47,261 nucleotides of DNA, taken from positions 1 through 47,261 of the forward strand of contig CAMBQQ010000022.1 of the NCBI GenBank assembly GCA_945870035.1, read 5' to 3'. The notes under the pieces were generated by a model. That model was not told the origin of the DNA and searched no databases. It worked only from the letters and a program-made list of their open reading frames with translations. The stretch is from Rhizobium sp. Q54 (GTDB taxonomy: Bacteria; Pseudomonadota; Alphaproteobacteria; Rhizobiales; Xanthobacteraceae). Of the stretch, positions 1 through 9,348 are shown piece after piece (positions within the stretch are counted from its first letter, which is position 1; each line of letters starts with the position of its first letter). A program made the position numbers and the translations under genes.

Positions 1-148
1 CCTATCGGTCGTCGACTTGCAGGCAGCAATCAATCGCTTCGTCGTCGAGCACAACGCAGAACCAAAACCCTTCACATGGACGGCCGATCCAAACAAAATT
101 ATCCAAGCCGTCAGGCGCGGGCACCAAGTGTTAGATTCGATCCACTAG
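1..148 (+). CDS. IS630-family transposase, C-terminal end only (cut by window edge)
   Basis: Reading from base 2 there is an open frame of 48 codons ending in TAG at 146-148. The peptide contains the stretch NRFVVEHNAEPKPFTWTAD and ends RRGHQVLDSIH, which I recognise as the usual end of IS630-type DDE transposases (after the last catalytic acidic residue). The start, the catalytic residues and the left end of the element lie outside the window, so I cannot say whether the element is intact. The right end of the element should lie in 149-190; TA dinucleotides (the IS630 target) are present there, but without the other end the inverted repeat cannot be fixed. Confidence 0.75.
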   Translation, partial: LSVVDLQAAINRFVVEHNAEPKPFTWTADPNKIIQAVRRGHQVLDSIH

Positions 149-190
149 ACTAGGTTTAGCAAAGCCGTACCAAGCGACGAGGAGCCGTCC

Positions 191-1114
191 ATGAGTTTTT
201 TCCCCGGCAAGGATCCGCGCGCAGGCGACGCCTATGCCTGCGAGGCCATCGCCCACGTCGTGGTGCCGCGCACGGTCGATCTCGGCGACGGCTTTTCGGT
301 GCGCCGCGCGCTGCCCTCGGCACGCTCGCGCATGGTCGGGCCTTTCATCTTTTTCGATCACTTCGGCCCGGCCGAATTCCGCGCCGGCACCGGGCTCGAC
401 GTGCGGCCGCATCCGCATATCGGGCTGGCCACCGTCACCTATCTGTTCGACGGCGAAATCATGCACCGCGATAGTCTCGGCACCGAACTGGCGATCAAGC
501 CCGGCGAAGTGAATTGGATGACCGCCGGGCGCGGCATCGTTCATTCCGAGCGCACCGATACCGATTTGCGCGCCAGCGGCAGTCCGATTCATGGCTTGCA
601 GATGTGGGTAGCGCTGCCGCAAGCGAAAGAGGAAATGGACGCCGGCTTTGCCCACCACGATACGTCGGAATTTCCGATGATCCGGGATAATGGCAAATCC
701 GTGCGCGTCGTCGTCGGCTCGCTCTATGGCGCGACATCGCCGGTGCCGACCGTGCACGAAACCATGTTCGGCGACGTTACGCTGCAAGCCGGATCATCGC
801 TGCCGGTCGATGCCGGACACGAGGAGCGCGCGCTTTATGTGATCGACGGCACGATCGATATTGCCGGCGACAAATTCGAGCCCGGACGTTTGCTGGTGTT
901 CAAGCCAGGCGACCGCATCACCGTGACCGCCGTCACGGCGGCGCATTTCGTCATCGTCGGCGGCGCGCCGATGGACGGGCCGCGGCACATCTGGTGGAAT
1001 TTCGTTTCGTCGCGGAAAGACCGCATCGAGCAGGCCAAGGCGGAATGGAAAGCCGGCCACTTCGGCAAGGTGCCAGGCGACGAAATCGAATTCATTCCGC
1101 TGCCGGAACAGTAA
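191..1114 (+). CDS. Pirin family protein
   Basis: A 307-residue bicupin of the pirin family. Pirins bind one metal in the N-terminal cupin and some show quercetin 2,3-dioxygenase activity; the bacterial role is mostly unknown. The four metal ligands are visible: H74 and H76 in RPHPHIG, H118 and E120 in GRGIVHSE. The second cupin (about residues 180-260) is present and the C-terminal region is of normal length. The ATG at 191 is preceded by GAGGAG about 7 bases upstream, which settles the start. The gene sits directly behind an IS630-type transposase end, so its promoter may overlap the element. Family is sure; substrate is not known. Confidence 0.92.
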   Translation: MSFFPGKDPRAGDAYACEAIAHVVVPRTVDLGDGFSVRRALPSARSRMVGPFIFFDHFGPAEFRAGTGLDVRPHPHIGLATVTYLFDGEIMHRDSLGTELAIKPGEVNWMTAGRGIVHSERTDTDLRASGSPIHGLQMWVALPQAKEEMDAGFAHHDTSEFPMIRDNGKSVRVVVGSLYGATSPVPTVHETMFGDVTLQAGSSLPVDAGHEERALYVIDGTIDIAGDKFEPGRLLVFKPGDRITVTAVTAAHFVIVGGAPMDGPRHIWWNFVSSRKDRIEQAKAEWKAGHFGKVPGDEIEFIPLPEQ

Positions 1115-1203
1115 GGGTTCCCGCGAGTTCCCTTCAGGGGAACGCACAAAACTCAGGGCTTCGGTGCGCCCCCAGCCGTTTCAATCCGAGAGCCGCTATC
1201 CCG

Positions 1204-2502
1204 ATGATTCCGCGTCTGCTCACCCTCTGGCAAAATGTGCGCTCGAGCCTTTGGGCGCTGCCGCTCGCCATGATGATGGCGGCAAGCCTGCTGGCTTTAG
1301 TCGCGCTCAACGCCAAAATCGAGACCGGCAGCGACCCGGTCTGGTTCCTCTATAGCGGCACCGCCCGGCAGGCACCCCAATTCCTCTCCAACCTCGTCAC
1401 TGCCATGATCACGATGGCGACGCTGGCGATTTCGATCACCATGGTGGTTCTGACACTGGCGGCGCAGCAACTGGGGCCGCGCATCATCCGTAATTTCATG
1501 AGCAACTGGCAGACGCAAGGCGCGCTCGGCCTGTTCGTCGCCACCGTGGTCTATCTGCTGCTGGTGCTGCGCAGCAGCTATGGCGACGGCGATACAGTCG
1601 CCAACCTCGCGGTCACCGTGGGCGCTGTCCTGGTGCTGGTCAGCGTCACGACGCTGCTGTTGTTTGTGCATCATCTGGCACGATCGATCATCGCCGACAA
1701 CGTCATCGAGCGCGTCGGCGAGCAGCTCGACGATGACATCAGGCGTTTGATGCCGGAGAAAGATGTCGAGCAAACCGCCTCGCCGCCTCCGGACGACGGC
1801 GGCGGCGCCGTCGTACCGTTCGCCGCCGGCGGTTATGTTCAAGCGATCGACTTCGGCGCCGTTGTCGCCGCGGCGGTGAAAGCCAAGGCGCGAGTCAAAG
1901 TCGACATTCGCGCCGGCCAGCATGCCGTGCCCGGCAGCATTCTCGGCCGCGTTTGGCCGCCGACCGCGGCGAAGGACAAGCTCACCGAGGCCCTGCAATC
2001 GGCGGTGCTGATGGGCGGCGAACGAACCGCGGTGCAGGATCTCGAATACTCCATTCACCAGCTGGTCGAAATCGCCCTGCGCGCGCTGTCGCCCGGCATC
2101 AACGATCCTTATACCGCGATCGCGGCGCTCGACCGTCTCACCTTGTCGCTGTCCCTTGTCATGACCCGCGGCGCCGGCCGCAGCGTCTGGCAGGACGACA
2201 ACGGCGTCATCCGGATGGTCGTCACGTTGTCGACATTCGAGGGCGTGACCGACGCCGCGTTCAATCAGATCCGGCAACTGTCGGCCGGCATGCCCGCGGT
2301 GCTGATCCGCATGGCCGACAATATCGGGCAATTGCTGCGGCTGGCCAACGACGCCCAGCGCCCGGCGCTTGAGAAACATTTGCGGCTGGTCGTCAACGCC
2401 GGCGGCCGCGACATTGAAGACGAGAACGACCGCAACGACCTGAAAGCGGCTGCCACCATGGCGCGCAACGGCAAGCCTGCCGCGCCGGGGGGCAAGGCCT
2501 AG
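1204..2502 (+). CDS. DUF2254 family predicted membrane protein
   Basis: A 432-residue inner-membrane protein of the DUF2254 family, function unknown. Four hydrophobic segments fill the first 160 residues (roughly 17-36, 60-88, 105-125 and 132-158); the rest is soluble and includes a conserved-looking stretch around LSPGINDPYTA. The frame is open upstream to 994, inside the pirin gene, but the extra residues are arginine-rich out-of-frame pirin sequence, so I take the ATG at 1204, followed by MIPRLLTLWQNVRSSLW. It lies 89 bases behind the pirin gene on the same strand and could be co-transcribed. No enzyme motif is visible. Confidence 0.85.
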   Translation: MIPRLLTLWQNVRSSLWALPLAMMMAASLLALVALNAKIETGSDPVWFLYSGTARQAPQFLSNLVTAMITMATLAISITMVVLTLAAQQLGPRIIRNFMSNWQTQGALGLFVATVVYLLLVLRSSYGDGDTVANLAVTVGAVLVLVSVTTLLLFVHHLARSIIADNVIERVGEQLDDDIRRLMPEKDVEQTASPPPDDGGGAVVPFAAGGYVQAIDFGAVVAAAVKAKARVKVDIRAGQHAVPGSILGRVWPPTAAKDKLTEALQSAVLMGGERTAVQDLEYSIHQLVEIALRALSPGINDPYTAIAALDRLTLSLSLVMTRGAGRSVWQDDNGVIRMVVTLSTFEGVTDAAFNQIRQLSAGMPAVLIRMADNIGQLLRLANDAQRPALEKHLRLVVNAGGRDIEDENDRNDLKAAATMARNGKPAAPGGKA

Positions 2503-2512
2503 TCGGCCAAAC

Positions 2513-3355
2513 TTAATCGGTCTTGCGCGGTCCAAACAAACGTTCGGCATTGCGATGTGCGATGCGCTCGGCCTGCGCCTTCGGCAATTGCTTCAGCCAA
2601 CCGCGATAGTCGGCGATGATCTGGTCGTAAGACAGCCAGCGCTCGGGAATCCAGGTGTCGGAGCCGATGAGAAAGCGGTCGGAATAACGCGCGAACAAAT
2701 CGCGCCATTCCGGAGATAGACCGCCGCCGCTTTGCGTGATGCCGCTGCGATAGGACAATTCCGGCCACAACGCCGGATACTTCTCGAGATACTGCGCGAC
2801 GCGCGACGGTGGCGTCGAGAAACCGGTATGCGCCCAGATGATGCGCGCCCGCGCATTGTGGCCATAAAGGATCAGCAGCGCTTCCTCGTCGCAATGGCAG
2901 TGCAGATAGAGGTCCTTGGCCACCGCAAAATCGACCGCCTTCTTGACCCAGTCATTGGCCGCCGATTTGCCGGACAAATGGAATTCGCCGATGCCGCGAT
3001 AATAGCCGCGTCTGTACTCGTCCTCGATCAGCTCGAAGCTCGCCGGATCGCCGAACCAGGTCTGGATATCGGCGCGGATGCGATAGGGCCGGATGAACGG
3101 CACCACCCAGAGACCGGCGGGCTTCGCGTCCATCAGTTGATGGGTGCCCTTGTTCGGGCGGCTGGTGGCGAGAACGCCGGTGACATTGCTGCGCTTGAAG
3201 ACTTCGAGGAGCTTGTCCAGCGGATAGGTCGGATTGGGCTCCTGGTTGTAGTGCATGTGCGCGTCGAAAATCGGCATCTCCTGCGCGCGCACAGGCACGA
3301 GGCCGAGCACCAGTAATGCCGCTGCTAAAAGCCAATTGCGCCACGACCGCATCAT
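2513..3355 (-). CDS. Exported amidohydrolase-family TIM-barrel protein
   Basis: A 280-residue protein with a clear signal peptide (MMRSWRNWLLAAALLVLGL, probable cleavage after VRA near residue 24), then the metal-binding HxH of the amidohydrolase superfamily (H33, H35 in FDAHMHY). Later landmarks are HCHCDEE, WAHTGF and a distal Asp in LIGSDTW. These fit an amidohydrolase-2 type hydrolase or decarboxylase-like fold acting in the periplasm; the substrate cannot be read from sequence. It follows aspS on the same strand after 51 bases that hold a palindromic repeat. Its stop is convergent with the DUF2254 gene, 10 bases apart. Confidence 0.82.
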   Translation of the reverse strand: MMRSWRNWLLAAALLVLGLVPVRAQEMPIFDAHMHYNQEPNPTYPLDKLLEVFKRSNVTGVLATSRPNKGTHQLMDAKPAGLWVVPFIRPYRIRADIQTWFGDPASFELIEDEYRRGYYRGIGEFHLSGKSAANDWVKKAVDFAVAKDLYLHCHCDEEALLILYGHNARARIIWAHTGFSTPPSRVAQYLEKYPALWPELSYRSGITQSGGGLSPEWRDLFARYSDRFLIGSDTWIPERWLSYDQIIADYRGWLKQLPKAQAERIAHRNAERLFGPRKTD

Positions 3356-3368
3356 ATCGCTCCAAGAG

Positions 3369-3409
3369 CTGGATCCCCGCCTACGCGGGGATGACGCCCG
3401 AGGGCGTCA
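3369..3409. repeat. Short interspersed palindromic element (two adjacent hairpins)
   Basis: Two back-to-back inverted repeats: ATCCCCGC at 3373-3380 pairs with GCGGGGAT at 3385-3392 around a 4-base loop, and GACGCCC at 3393-3399 pairs with GGGCGTC at 3402-3408 around GA. The ends CTGGAT and ATGAC match the style of the larger element at 45158-45263. The second hairpin includes the aspS stop codon, so it forms at the very end of that message. I see no T-run. It may stabilise the aspS end or weaken read-through into the amidohydrolase gene. Confidence 0.7.
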
Positions 3410-5206
3410 CTTCTTCGGCAGATTGAGGCTGATATGCAATTCCTTGAGCTGCTTCGGCGTCACTTCCGACGGTGCGCTCATCAAAAGGTCTTCGGCCTTC
3501 TGGTTCATCGGGAACAGCACGACCTCGCGCAGGTTTTCCTCGCCGGCGAGCAGCATGACGATGCGGTCGATGCCGGGCGCGATGCCGCCATGCGGCGGCG
3601 CGCCGAGCCGGAACGCATTCAGCATGCCGCCGAACTTGGCCTCGAGAACTTCCTTGCCGTAGCCGGCAAGACCAAACGCCTTCTCCATCACCTCGGGGCG
3701 ATGGTTACGGATCGCGCCGGACGACAACTCCGTGCCGTTGCAGACGATGTCGTACTGGAAAGCATTGATCGACAGAAGCTTGTCGGTGTCGGCCGGATCG
3801 AGCGCGAGGAATTCCTCGACGCCCATATTCGGCATCGAGAACGGGTTGTGCGAGAAATCGATTTTCTTTTCCTCGTCGCTCCATTCGAACATCGGAAAGT
3901 CGACGATCCAGCAAAGATCGAAACGGTCCTGCGCGATCAGTTTCAGTTCCTCACCGACCTTGGTGCGCGCCGAGCCCGCGAACTTGACGAAGTCCTTCGG
4001 CTTGCCGGCAACGAAGAAGCACGCATCGCCAACGCCGAGTCCGAGTTGTTTGGCGACCGCCTGGGTGCGCTCCGGACCGATGTTCTTGGCGAGCGGCCCC
4101 GCGCCGCCCTCCTCGCCTTCGCGCCAGAAGATGTAGCCGAGGCCGGGCTGGCCTTCGCCTTGCGCCCATGAATTCATGCGGTCGGCGAACGCGCGATTTC
4201 CCCCGGTCGGCGCCGGAATGGCCCAGACCGCGTTGCCTTCGGTCTCCAGAATACGTGCGAAAATCTTGAAGCCGGAGCCGCGGAAATGCTCGCTGACATC
4301 CTGCATCTCGATCGGGTTGCGGAGGTCCGGCTTGTCGCTGCCGTATTTGCGCAGCGCTTCGGCGTAAGGGATCATCGGAAACTTCGGCGTGACCTTCTTG
4401 CCTTTGCCGAATTCCTCGAACACGCCACGAATGACCGGCTCAACCGCGTCGAACACGTCCTGCTGGGTGACGAAGCTCATTTCCAAATCGAGCTGATAGA
4501 ATTCGCCGGGCGAGCGATCTGCGCGCGCGTCCTCATCGCGGAAGCACGGCGCGATCTGGAAGTAACGGTCGAAGCCCGCCACCATGATGAGCTGCTTGAA
4601 CTGCTGCGGCGCCTGCGGCAGCGCGTAGAACTTGCCGGGATGAATGCGGGACGGCACCAGATAATCGCGCGCGCCTTCCGGCGACGATGCGGTCAGGATC
4701 GGCGTCTGGAATTCGAAGAAGCCGCCGGCCTTCATGCGCGTGCGCAGCGAGTCAATGATCTGCCCGCGGAGCATGATGTTGTTGTGCAGGTGTTCACGAC
4801 GCAGGTCGAGGAAGCGATACTTGAGCCGGATGTCTTCCGGGTATTCCTGCTCGCCGAACACCGGCATCGGCAATTCGCCCGCCGGACCAAGCACTTCGAT
4901 TTCGGTAATATAGACCTCGACCTGGCCGGTCGGCAGGTCCGGGTTCTCGGTGCCGGCGGGACGACGCCGCGCCTTGCCGTCGATACGGACAACCCATTCC
5001 GCACGCAACGTCTCGGCCAGCTTGAAGGCCGGGCTATCGGGATCGGCGACGACCTGCGTCAAGCCATAATGGTCGCGCAAATCGATGAACAGCACGCCGC
5101 CATGGTCGCGGATGCGGTGGCACCAGCCGGACAGCCGGACGTCCTTGCCGATGTCGCTCTCGCGCAGCGCGCCGCAGGTGTGTGAACGATAGCGATGCAT
5201 GGTCAT
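3407..5206 (-). CDS. aspS: Aspartate--tRNA(Asp/Asn) ligase
   Basis: A 599-residue bacterial-type class II aminoacyl-tRNA synthetase: N-terminal OB-fold anticodon domain (about 1-110), catalytic core, the bacterial GAD insertion (about 290-420) and the C-terminal core ending with the class II motif 3 region GLAGGAPPHGG-like sequence (here [16 protein letters not shown]). The anticodon domain reads RDHGG (H35) where discriminating E. coli AspRS has RDLGS. A His here is associated with non-discriminating enzymes that also charge tRNA-Asn for GatCAB to amidate, so dual specificity is likely. The start is the ATG at 5206; a second in-frame ATG two codons on (5200) gives the familiar [10 protein letters not shown] start. 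Confidence 0.95.
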   Translation of the reverse strand: MTMHRYRSHTCGALRESDIGKDVRLSGWCHRIRDHGGVLFIDLRDHYGLTQVVADPDSPAFKLAETLRAEWVVRIDGKARRRPAGTENPDLPTGQVEVYITEIEVLGPAGELPMPVFGEQEYPEDIRLKYRFLDLRREHLHNNIMLRGQIIDSLRTRMKAGGFFEFQTPILTASSPEGARDYLVPSRIHPGKFYALPQAPQQFKQLIMVAGFDRYFQIAPCFRDEDARADRSPGEFYQLDLEMSFVTQQDVFDAVEPVIRGVFEEFGKGKKVTPKFPMIPYAEALRKYGSDKPDLRNPIEMQDVSEHFRGSGFKIFARILETEGNAVWAIPAPTGGNRAFADRMNSWAQGEGQPGLGYIFWREGEEGGAGPLAKNIGPERTQAVAKQLGLGVGDACFFVAGKPKDFVKFAGSARTKVGEELKLIAQDRFDLCWIVDFPMFEWSDEEKKIDFSHNPFSMPNMGVEEFLALDPADTDKLLSINAFQYDIVCNGTELSSGAIRNHRPEVMEKAFGLAGYGKEVLEAKFGGMLNAFRLGAPPHGGIAPGIDRIVMLLAGEENLREVVLFPMNQKAEDLLMSAPSEVTPKQLKELHISLNLPKK

Positions 5207-5380
5207 TAAAGGCGTTCCGGCAAAGGCTTAAACAAGCGATTCAGGGCTGGGTGGAGTGGCGCGAAAAACGCATGGGGGGTGGGCTTTGTCAAGGCAAGGG
5301 GCTGGCGCGGACCTGGCAGCGCCGCCTCGACAGACTCACAGTGCATCTGCACACTGACGGCTTGGAGTGTCGGAGCGTCG

Positions 5381-7075
5381 ATGTCGAAAAACCCTCATGA
5401 AAAGGGCCGAAGAACGGCCAAATCCGCCAAACCGGCCGCTGCCGACATGTCGACGGGCGAGGCCACGGTCGCCACTTTGCTCGCCCACGGTATGGACACG
5501 GTCTATGCCCTGCCCGGCGTCCACAACGACCATTTGTTCGACGCCTTTGCCCGCGCCGGCGACGCCTTGCGCGTCGTCCACACGCGCCATGAACAGGGCG
5601 CGGCCTATATGGCGCTGGGAGCGGCGCTGGCGACCGGAAAGCCGCAACCCTATTCAGTGGTGCCCGGCCCCGGCCTCCTGAACGCGGGCGCGGCGCTGCT
5701 GACCGCCTATGGCATGAACGCCCCGGTGTTGGCCCTGATCGGCCAAATCCCGGCAGGCGCCATTGACCACGATCAGGGCCATTTGCACGAAATCCGCGAC
5801 CAGGCCGGCCTGCTCGCCCGGCTGGTCGATCACAGCGCCATCATCAACGGCCCCGCCGAGGCGCCGGCCAAGGTCGCCAAAGCGATCCGCTCAATGCGCC
5901 AGGGCCGGCCAGGACCTGCGGCGCTGGAATGCGCCATCGACGTCTGGGGCAAGCGCGGCCCGGTTCTCCCCATCGCGCCACCCGCCCCGCCACGGCCGCC
6001 GCAGTTCGACCACGACGCCTTGCGCAAGGCGGCGAAACTGCTCGGCAAAGCGAAGCGCGTGCTGATCGTCGTTGGCGGCGGCGCGCTCGATGCGTCGCGC
6101 GAAGTGACGCTTTTATCCGACATGCTGCAAGCGCCGGTTCTGTCGTACCGGCGCGGCCGCGGCGTCCTGGACGACCGCAACCCCTTCAGCGTCAATCTGC
6201 CCTTGGGCCACGAGCTGTGGGGCGAGGCCGACGCGGTGCTCGCCGTCGGCACACGGCTGTTCGCGCCGATGCAGCAATGGGGCATGGACAAGGACATCAA
6301 GATCGTCCGCGTCGATGCCGACAAAGACGAACCGGCGCGCCTGCATAAACCCGCTGTCGCGCTGATCGGCGATGCCGCACCGATTTTGATGCACCTGATC
6401 GATCAACTCGGCCGCACCAATGAACGCCGCGCCTCGCGCCGCGACGAGATACTGAAGCGGCAGGCGAAGATGCGCGCCCGGCTTTCCAAGCTCACGCCGC
6501 AGCTTGCCTTTCTTGAAGCGATCCGCGCCGAACTGCCGGAGGACGGCATCTATGTCGACGAAGTGACGCAGATCGGCTTCGCCGCCCGCCTCGCCTTCCC
6601 GGTTTACAAACCGCGCACGTTTCTCTCGCCCGGCTTTCAGGACAATCTCGGCTGGGGTTACGCCACCGCGCTCGGCGCCCAACACGCGCGTCCCGATGTG
6701 CCGGTCGTCTCGATCAATGGCGATGGTGGCTTCATGTTCACCGCCAATGAACTCGCCACGGCGATGCGCCACCGCATTCCGTTGACCGCCATCGTTTTCA
6801 CGGACGGCGCCTTCGGCAATGTGCGGCGCATCCAGGAAGAGCAGTTCGGCAATCGGCTGATCGCCTGCGATCTGGCCAATCCCGATTTCGTCAAATTCGC
6901 CGAAAGCTTCGGCGCCACCGGCCGCCGCGCGCATGACCCGGCGGAACTGCGCGCCGCGCTGAAGGCGTCGTTCGCCGCCCGCGAACCGACCTTGATCGAG
7001 GTGCCGGTCAAGGCGATGCCGTCGCCTTGGGAGTTCATCCATATGCCGCCCGTGCGCGGCAGAACGAAACGCTAG
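5381..7075 (+). CDS. Thiamine pyrophosphate-dependent enzyme, acetolactate-synthase-like
   Basis: A 564-residue member of the TPP-binding carboligase/decarboxylase family (COG0028 type). It has the N-terminal PYR domain with the cofactor-activating Glu (E71 in RHEQGAAYMA), a central domain, and the C-terminal PP domain with GDGGF (D448) and TDGAFGN. The second metal-ligand position is Asp (D475) where many relatives have Asn. No ilvH-type regulatory subunit is nearby, and the family has many substrates, so I do not call it ilvB. The frame is open from 5279, but ATG 5381 begins a plausible lysine-rich leader; ATG 5447 (MSTGEATVATLL) is the alternative, matching where the domain begins. It is transcribed away from aspS. 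Confidence 0.85.
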   Translation: MSKNPHEKGRRTAKSAKPAAADMSTGEATVATLLAHGMDTVYALPGVHNDHLFDAFARAGDALRVVHTRHEQGAAYMALGAALATGKPQPYSVVPGPGLLNAGAALLTAYGMNAPVLALIGQIPAGAIDHDQGHLHEIRDQAGLLARLVDHSAIINGPAEAPAKVAKAIRSMRQGRPGPAALECAIDVWGKRGPVLPIAPPAPPRPPQFDHDALRKAAKLLGKAKRVLIVVGGGALDASREVTLLSDMLQAPVLSYRRGRGVLDDRNPFSVNLPLGHELWGEADAVLAVGTRLFAPMQQWGMDKDIKIVRVDADKDEPARLHKPAVALIGDAAPILMHLIDQLGRTNERRASRRDEILKRQAKMRARLSKLTPQLAFLEAIRAELPEDGIYVDEVTQIGFAARLAFPVYKPRTFLSPGFQDNLGWGYATALGAQHARPDVPVVSINGDGGFMFTANELATAMRHRIPLTAIVFTDGAFGNVRRIQEEQFGNRLIACDLANPDFVKFAESFGATGRRAHDPAELRAALKASFAAREPTLIEVPVKAMPSPWEFIHMPPVRGRTKR

Positions 7076-7096
7076 CGAAAATACCCGGCAAAACAT

Positions 7097-7127
7097 TTGC
7101 CATCACCGCACAGGATTGGGTTAGGTT
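7097..7127 (+). promoter_or_regulatory. Possible promoter of rnd
   Basis: TTGCCA at 7097-7102 and TAGGTT at 7122-7127 are separated by 19 bases (18 if TTAGGT is used). Transcription would begin only two or three bases before the rnd ATG at 7137. There is no Shine-Dalgarno sequence before that ATG, which would fit a nearly leaderless message. The match to the housekeeping consensus is moderate only. Confidence 0.3.
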
Positions 7128-7136
7128 CACTCCGAC

Positions 7137-8285
7137 ATGTCATTGATCACCACGACCGCCGACCTCGCCGCCATTTGCGACCGCATGGCGCAGCACCCGT
7201 TCATCACGGTCGATACCGAGTTCCTGCGCGAGACCACCTATTACCCGCTGCTCTGCGTGGCGCAGATCGCTTCCGCCGATGAAGCTGCGGTGATCGACGC
7301 GCTGGCGGCAGGCATCGACCTCAAGCCGTTCTGGGACCTGATGACCAATGAAAAGGTCGTCAAGGTTTTTCACGCCGCTCGGCAGGACATCGAGATCGTC
7401 TGGAACATGGCGAAGGTCATTCCACATCCGATCTTCGACTCGCAGGTGGCCGCCATGGTGCTCGGCTACGGCGATTCCATTTCGTATGACCAGCTGGTGC
7501 AGCGCATTACCGGCGACGTGCTCGACAAATCGAACCGCTTCACCGACTGGACCCGCCGTCCGCTGACCGACGCGCAGACTACTTATGCCCTGTCTGACGT
7601 GACGCATCTGCGCGACGTTTACATCAAGCTTGCTGCCGATCTGGAAAAGCGCGGCCGCACCAACTGGGTCGAAGCCGAGATGGGCATCCTCACCTCGCCG
7701 GAAACCTATCGCGCCGATCCGGCCAATGCATGGGAACGCTTGAAGGCGCGTGTGCGCAAGCCAAAGGAACTGGCGGTGCTGATGGAAATCGCCGCCTGGC
7801 GCGAGCGCGAAGCGCAGACGCGCGACGTGCCGCGCTCGCGCGTCCTTAAGGACGATGTGCTCGGCGACATCGCCACGCAGGCGCCGACCACGATCGAAAA
7901 ACTCGGCCAGTTACGTTCGCTGCCGAAAGGCTTCGAGCGGTCGCGCTGGGGCGAAGCCATTGTCGAAGCGGTGCAGCGCGGCGTCGACCGCGATCCGAAG
8001 ACGCTGCCGCGCCTGGAGCGTTTCCGCCCGGCGCAGAACGGCGCCGCCACCGTCGAACTGTTGAAGGTGCTGCTGCGGATGACCGCCGAAAGCCACGGCG
8101 TCGCCGCGAAAGTCATCGCCACCGTCGACGAACTCGACCGCATCGCCGCCGATGACGAGGCCGACGTGCCGGCGATGAAAGGCTGGCGGCGCGAACTGTT
8201 CGGTGAAAAAGCCATCGCGCTTAAAGCTGGCAGGCTCGCGCTCGCTGTCGACAAAGGCCGCGTTGTGACGGTGGACAAGGCCTGA
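7137..8285 (+). CDS. rnd: Ribonuclease D
   Basis: A 382-residue 3'-5' exoribonuclease that trims tRNA precursors and other structured RNAs. The DEDDy catalytic set is visible: D26 and E28 in VDTEF, D84 in ARQDIE, Y150 and D154 in [12 protein letters not shown]-terminal HRDC domain follows from about residue 210. Length is normal for the family. The stop TGA overlaps the ATG of the next gene by one base (TGATG), implying co-transcription with the threonine-aldolase-like gene, although the two products have no evident functional link. Confidence 0.95.
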   Translation: MSLITTTADLAAICDRMAQHPFITVDTEFLRETTYYPLLCVAQIASADEAAVIDALAAGIDLKPFWDLMTNEKVVKVFHAARQDIEIVWNMAKVIPHPIFDSQVAAMVLGYGDSISYDQLVQRITGDVLDKSNRFTDWTRRPLTDAQTTYALSDVTHLRDVYIKLAADLEKRGRTNWVEAEMGILTSPETYRADPANAWERLKARVRKPKELAVLMEIAAWREREAQTRDVPRSRVLKDDVLGDIATQAPTTIEKLGQLRSLPKGFERSRWGEAIVEAVQRGVDRDPKTLPRLERFRPAQNGAATVELLKVLLRMTAESHGVAAKVIATVDELDRIAADDEADVPAMKGWRRELFGEKAIALKAGRLALAVDKGRVVTVDKA

Positions 8286-9337
8286 TGAACTTCGCCAGCG
8301 ACAACACCGCCGGCGTCGCACCGAAGATCATGGCCGCCTTGATGCAGGCCAATGAAGGATTCACGCTCGGCTACGGCAACGATGATGGCACGCGGCGGGC
8401 GGAGCGGCGCATCGGCGAGGTGTTCAAGCGCGACGTCGCGGCGTTTTTCGTCACCACCGGCACTGCCTGCAATGCGCTGGCGATCGCGCATTTCACACCG
8501 CCCTGGGGCGCGGTGCTGTGCCACTTCGACGCGCATATCATGACCGATGAATGCGGCGCGCCGGAATTCTTCGGCAACGGCAGCAAGCTCATCGGCCTGC
8601 CCGGCGACGGCGGCAAGATCGCGCCTTCGGTATTGAAGGCGGCGCTGGAAAAGCCGCAATGGGGCGCGCCGCATCATGTCGTGCCGCAGGTTTTGTCGCT
8701 GTCGCAGGCAACCGAGGCCGGCACCATCTATCGCCCCGATGAAATCCGCGAGCTCTCCGACATCGCCCACGCGCATAATGTCGTCGTGCATATGGACGGC
8801 GCGCGGCTTGGCAATGCGCTGGCGCGCATGAATGCCGCGCCCGACGACGCGACATGGAAAGCCGGGATCGATGTGCTGTCCTTCGGCGCCACCAAAGGCG
8901 GCGCGATGGCCGCCGAGGCGATTGTGTTTTTCGACAAGGAACGCGCCGCCGGCTTCGACCGCCGCCGCAAGCGCGGCGGCCACCTGCTCTCCAAGCACCG
9001 CTTCGTCAGCGTGCAGATGGAAGCCTACCTCGCAGACGATCTCTGGCTCAGGCTGGCGCGCCACGCGAATGCCATGGCCGACCGGCTCGCCGACAAACTC
9101 GCCGCCGCCGGCATCCCACCGATCTGGAAAGTCGAAGCCAACGAAGTGTTCGCGCTCATGCCGCGCGCCGCATGCGACCGGCTCAAAGCGAAAGGCGCGG
9201 CGTTCTACGAGCGCCTCCCGGACAATCTGCCGGCGTCGGCGGCCGTCGCGCCGGATTCAGTCAAGGTTAGGCTGGTGACGTCGTTTGCGACGACGACGGA
9301 TGAGGTCGACGAGTTCGTTGCGGTTGCCAGCACGTAA
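8285..9337 (+). CDS. Low-specificity threonine aldolase / beta-eliminating lyase family PLP enzyme
   Basis: A 350-residue fold-type I PLP enzyme. The PLP lysine is K204 in SFGATKGGAMAAE and the ring-binding Asp is D171 in VHMDGARLGNAL, both typical of L-threonine (allo-threonine) aldolases, which split beta-hydroxy amino acids to glycine and an aldehyde. The N-terminal FASDNTAGV and GNDDGTRRAE also fit. The start overlaps the rnd stop, so translation is probably coupled. The family includes broad-specificity beta-hydroxy-amino-acid aldolases, so the physiological substrate is open. Confidence 0.88.
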   Translation: MNFASDNTAGVAPKIMAALMQANEGFTLGYGNDDGTRRAERRIGEVFKRDVAAFFVTTGTACNALAIAHFTPPWGAVLCHFDAHIMTDECGAPEFFGNGSKLIGLPGDGGKIAPSVLKAALEKPQWGAPHHVVPQVLSLSQATEAGTIYRPDEIRELSDIAHAHNVVVHMDGARLGNALARMNAAPDDATWKAGIDVLSFGATKGGAMAAEAIVFFDKERAAGFDRRRKRGGHLLSKHRFVSVQMEAYLADDLWLRLARHANAMADRLADKLAAAGIPPIWKVEANEVFALMPRAACDRLKAKGAAFYERLPDNLPASAAVAPDSVKVRLVTSFATTTDEVDEFVAVAST

Positions 9338-9348
9338 GGACCAAAGCA

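Noticed and set aside
1297..2550. 417-residue minus-strand frame opposite the DUF2254 gene
   Set aside because: Low-complexity Arg/Asp/Gln composition and full overlap with a real membrane protein; a shadow frame.
5279..5380. Earlier start of the TPP enzyme
   Set aside because: The added stretch has Cys/Trp-rich, non-family sequence and no ribosome site; ATG 5381 or 5447 is better.
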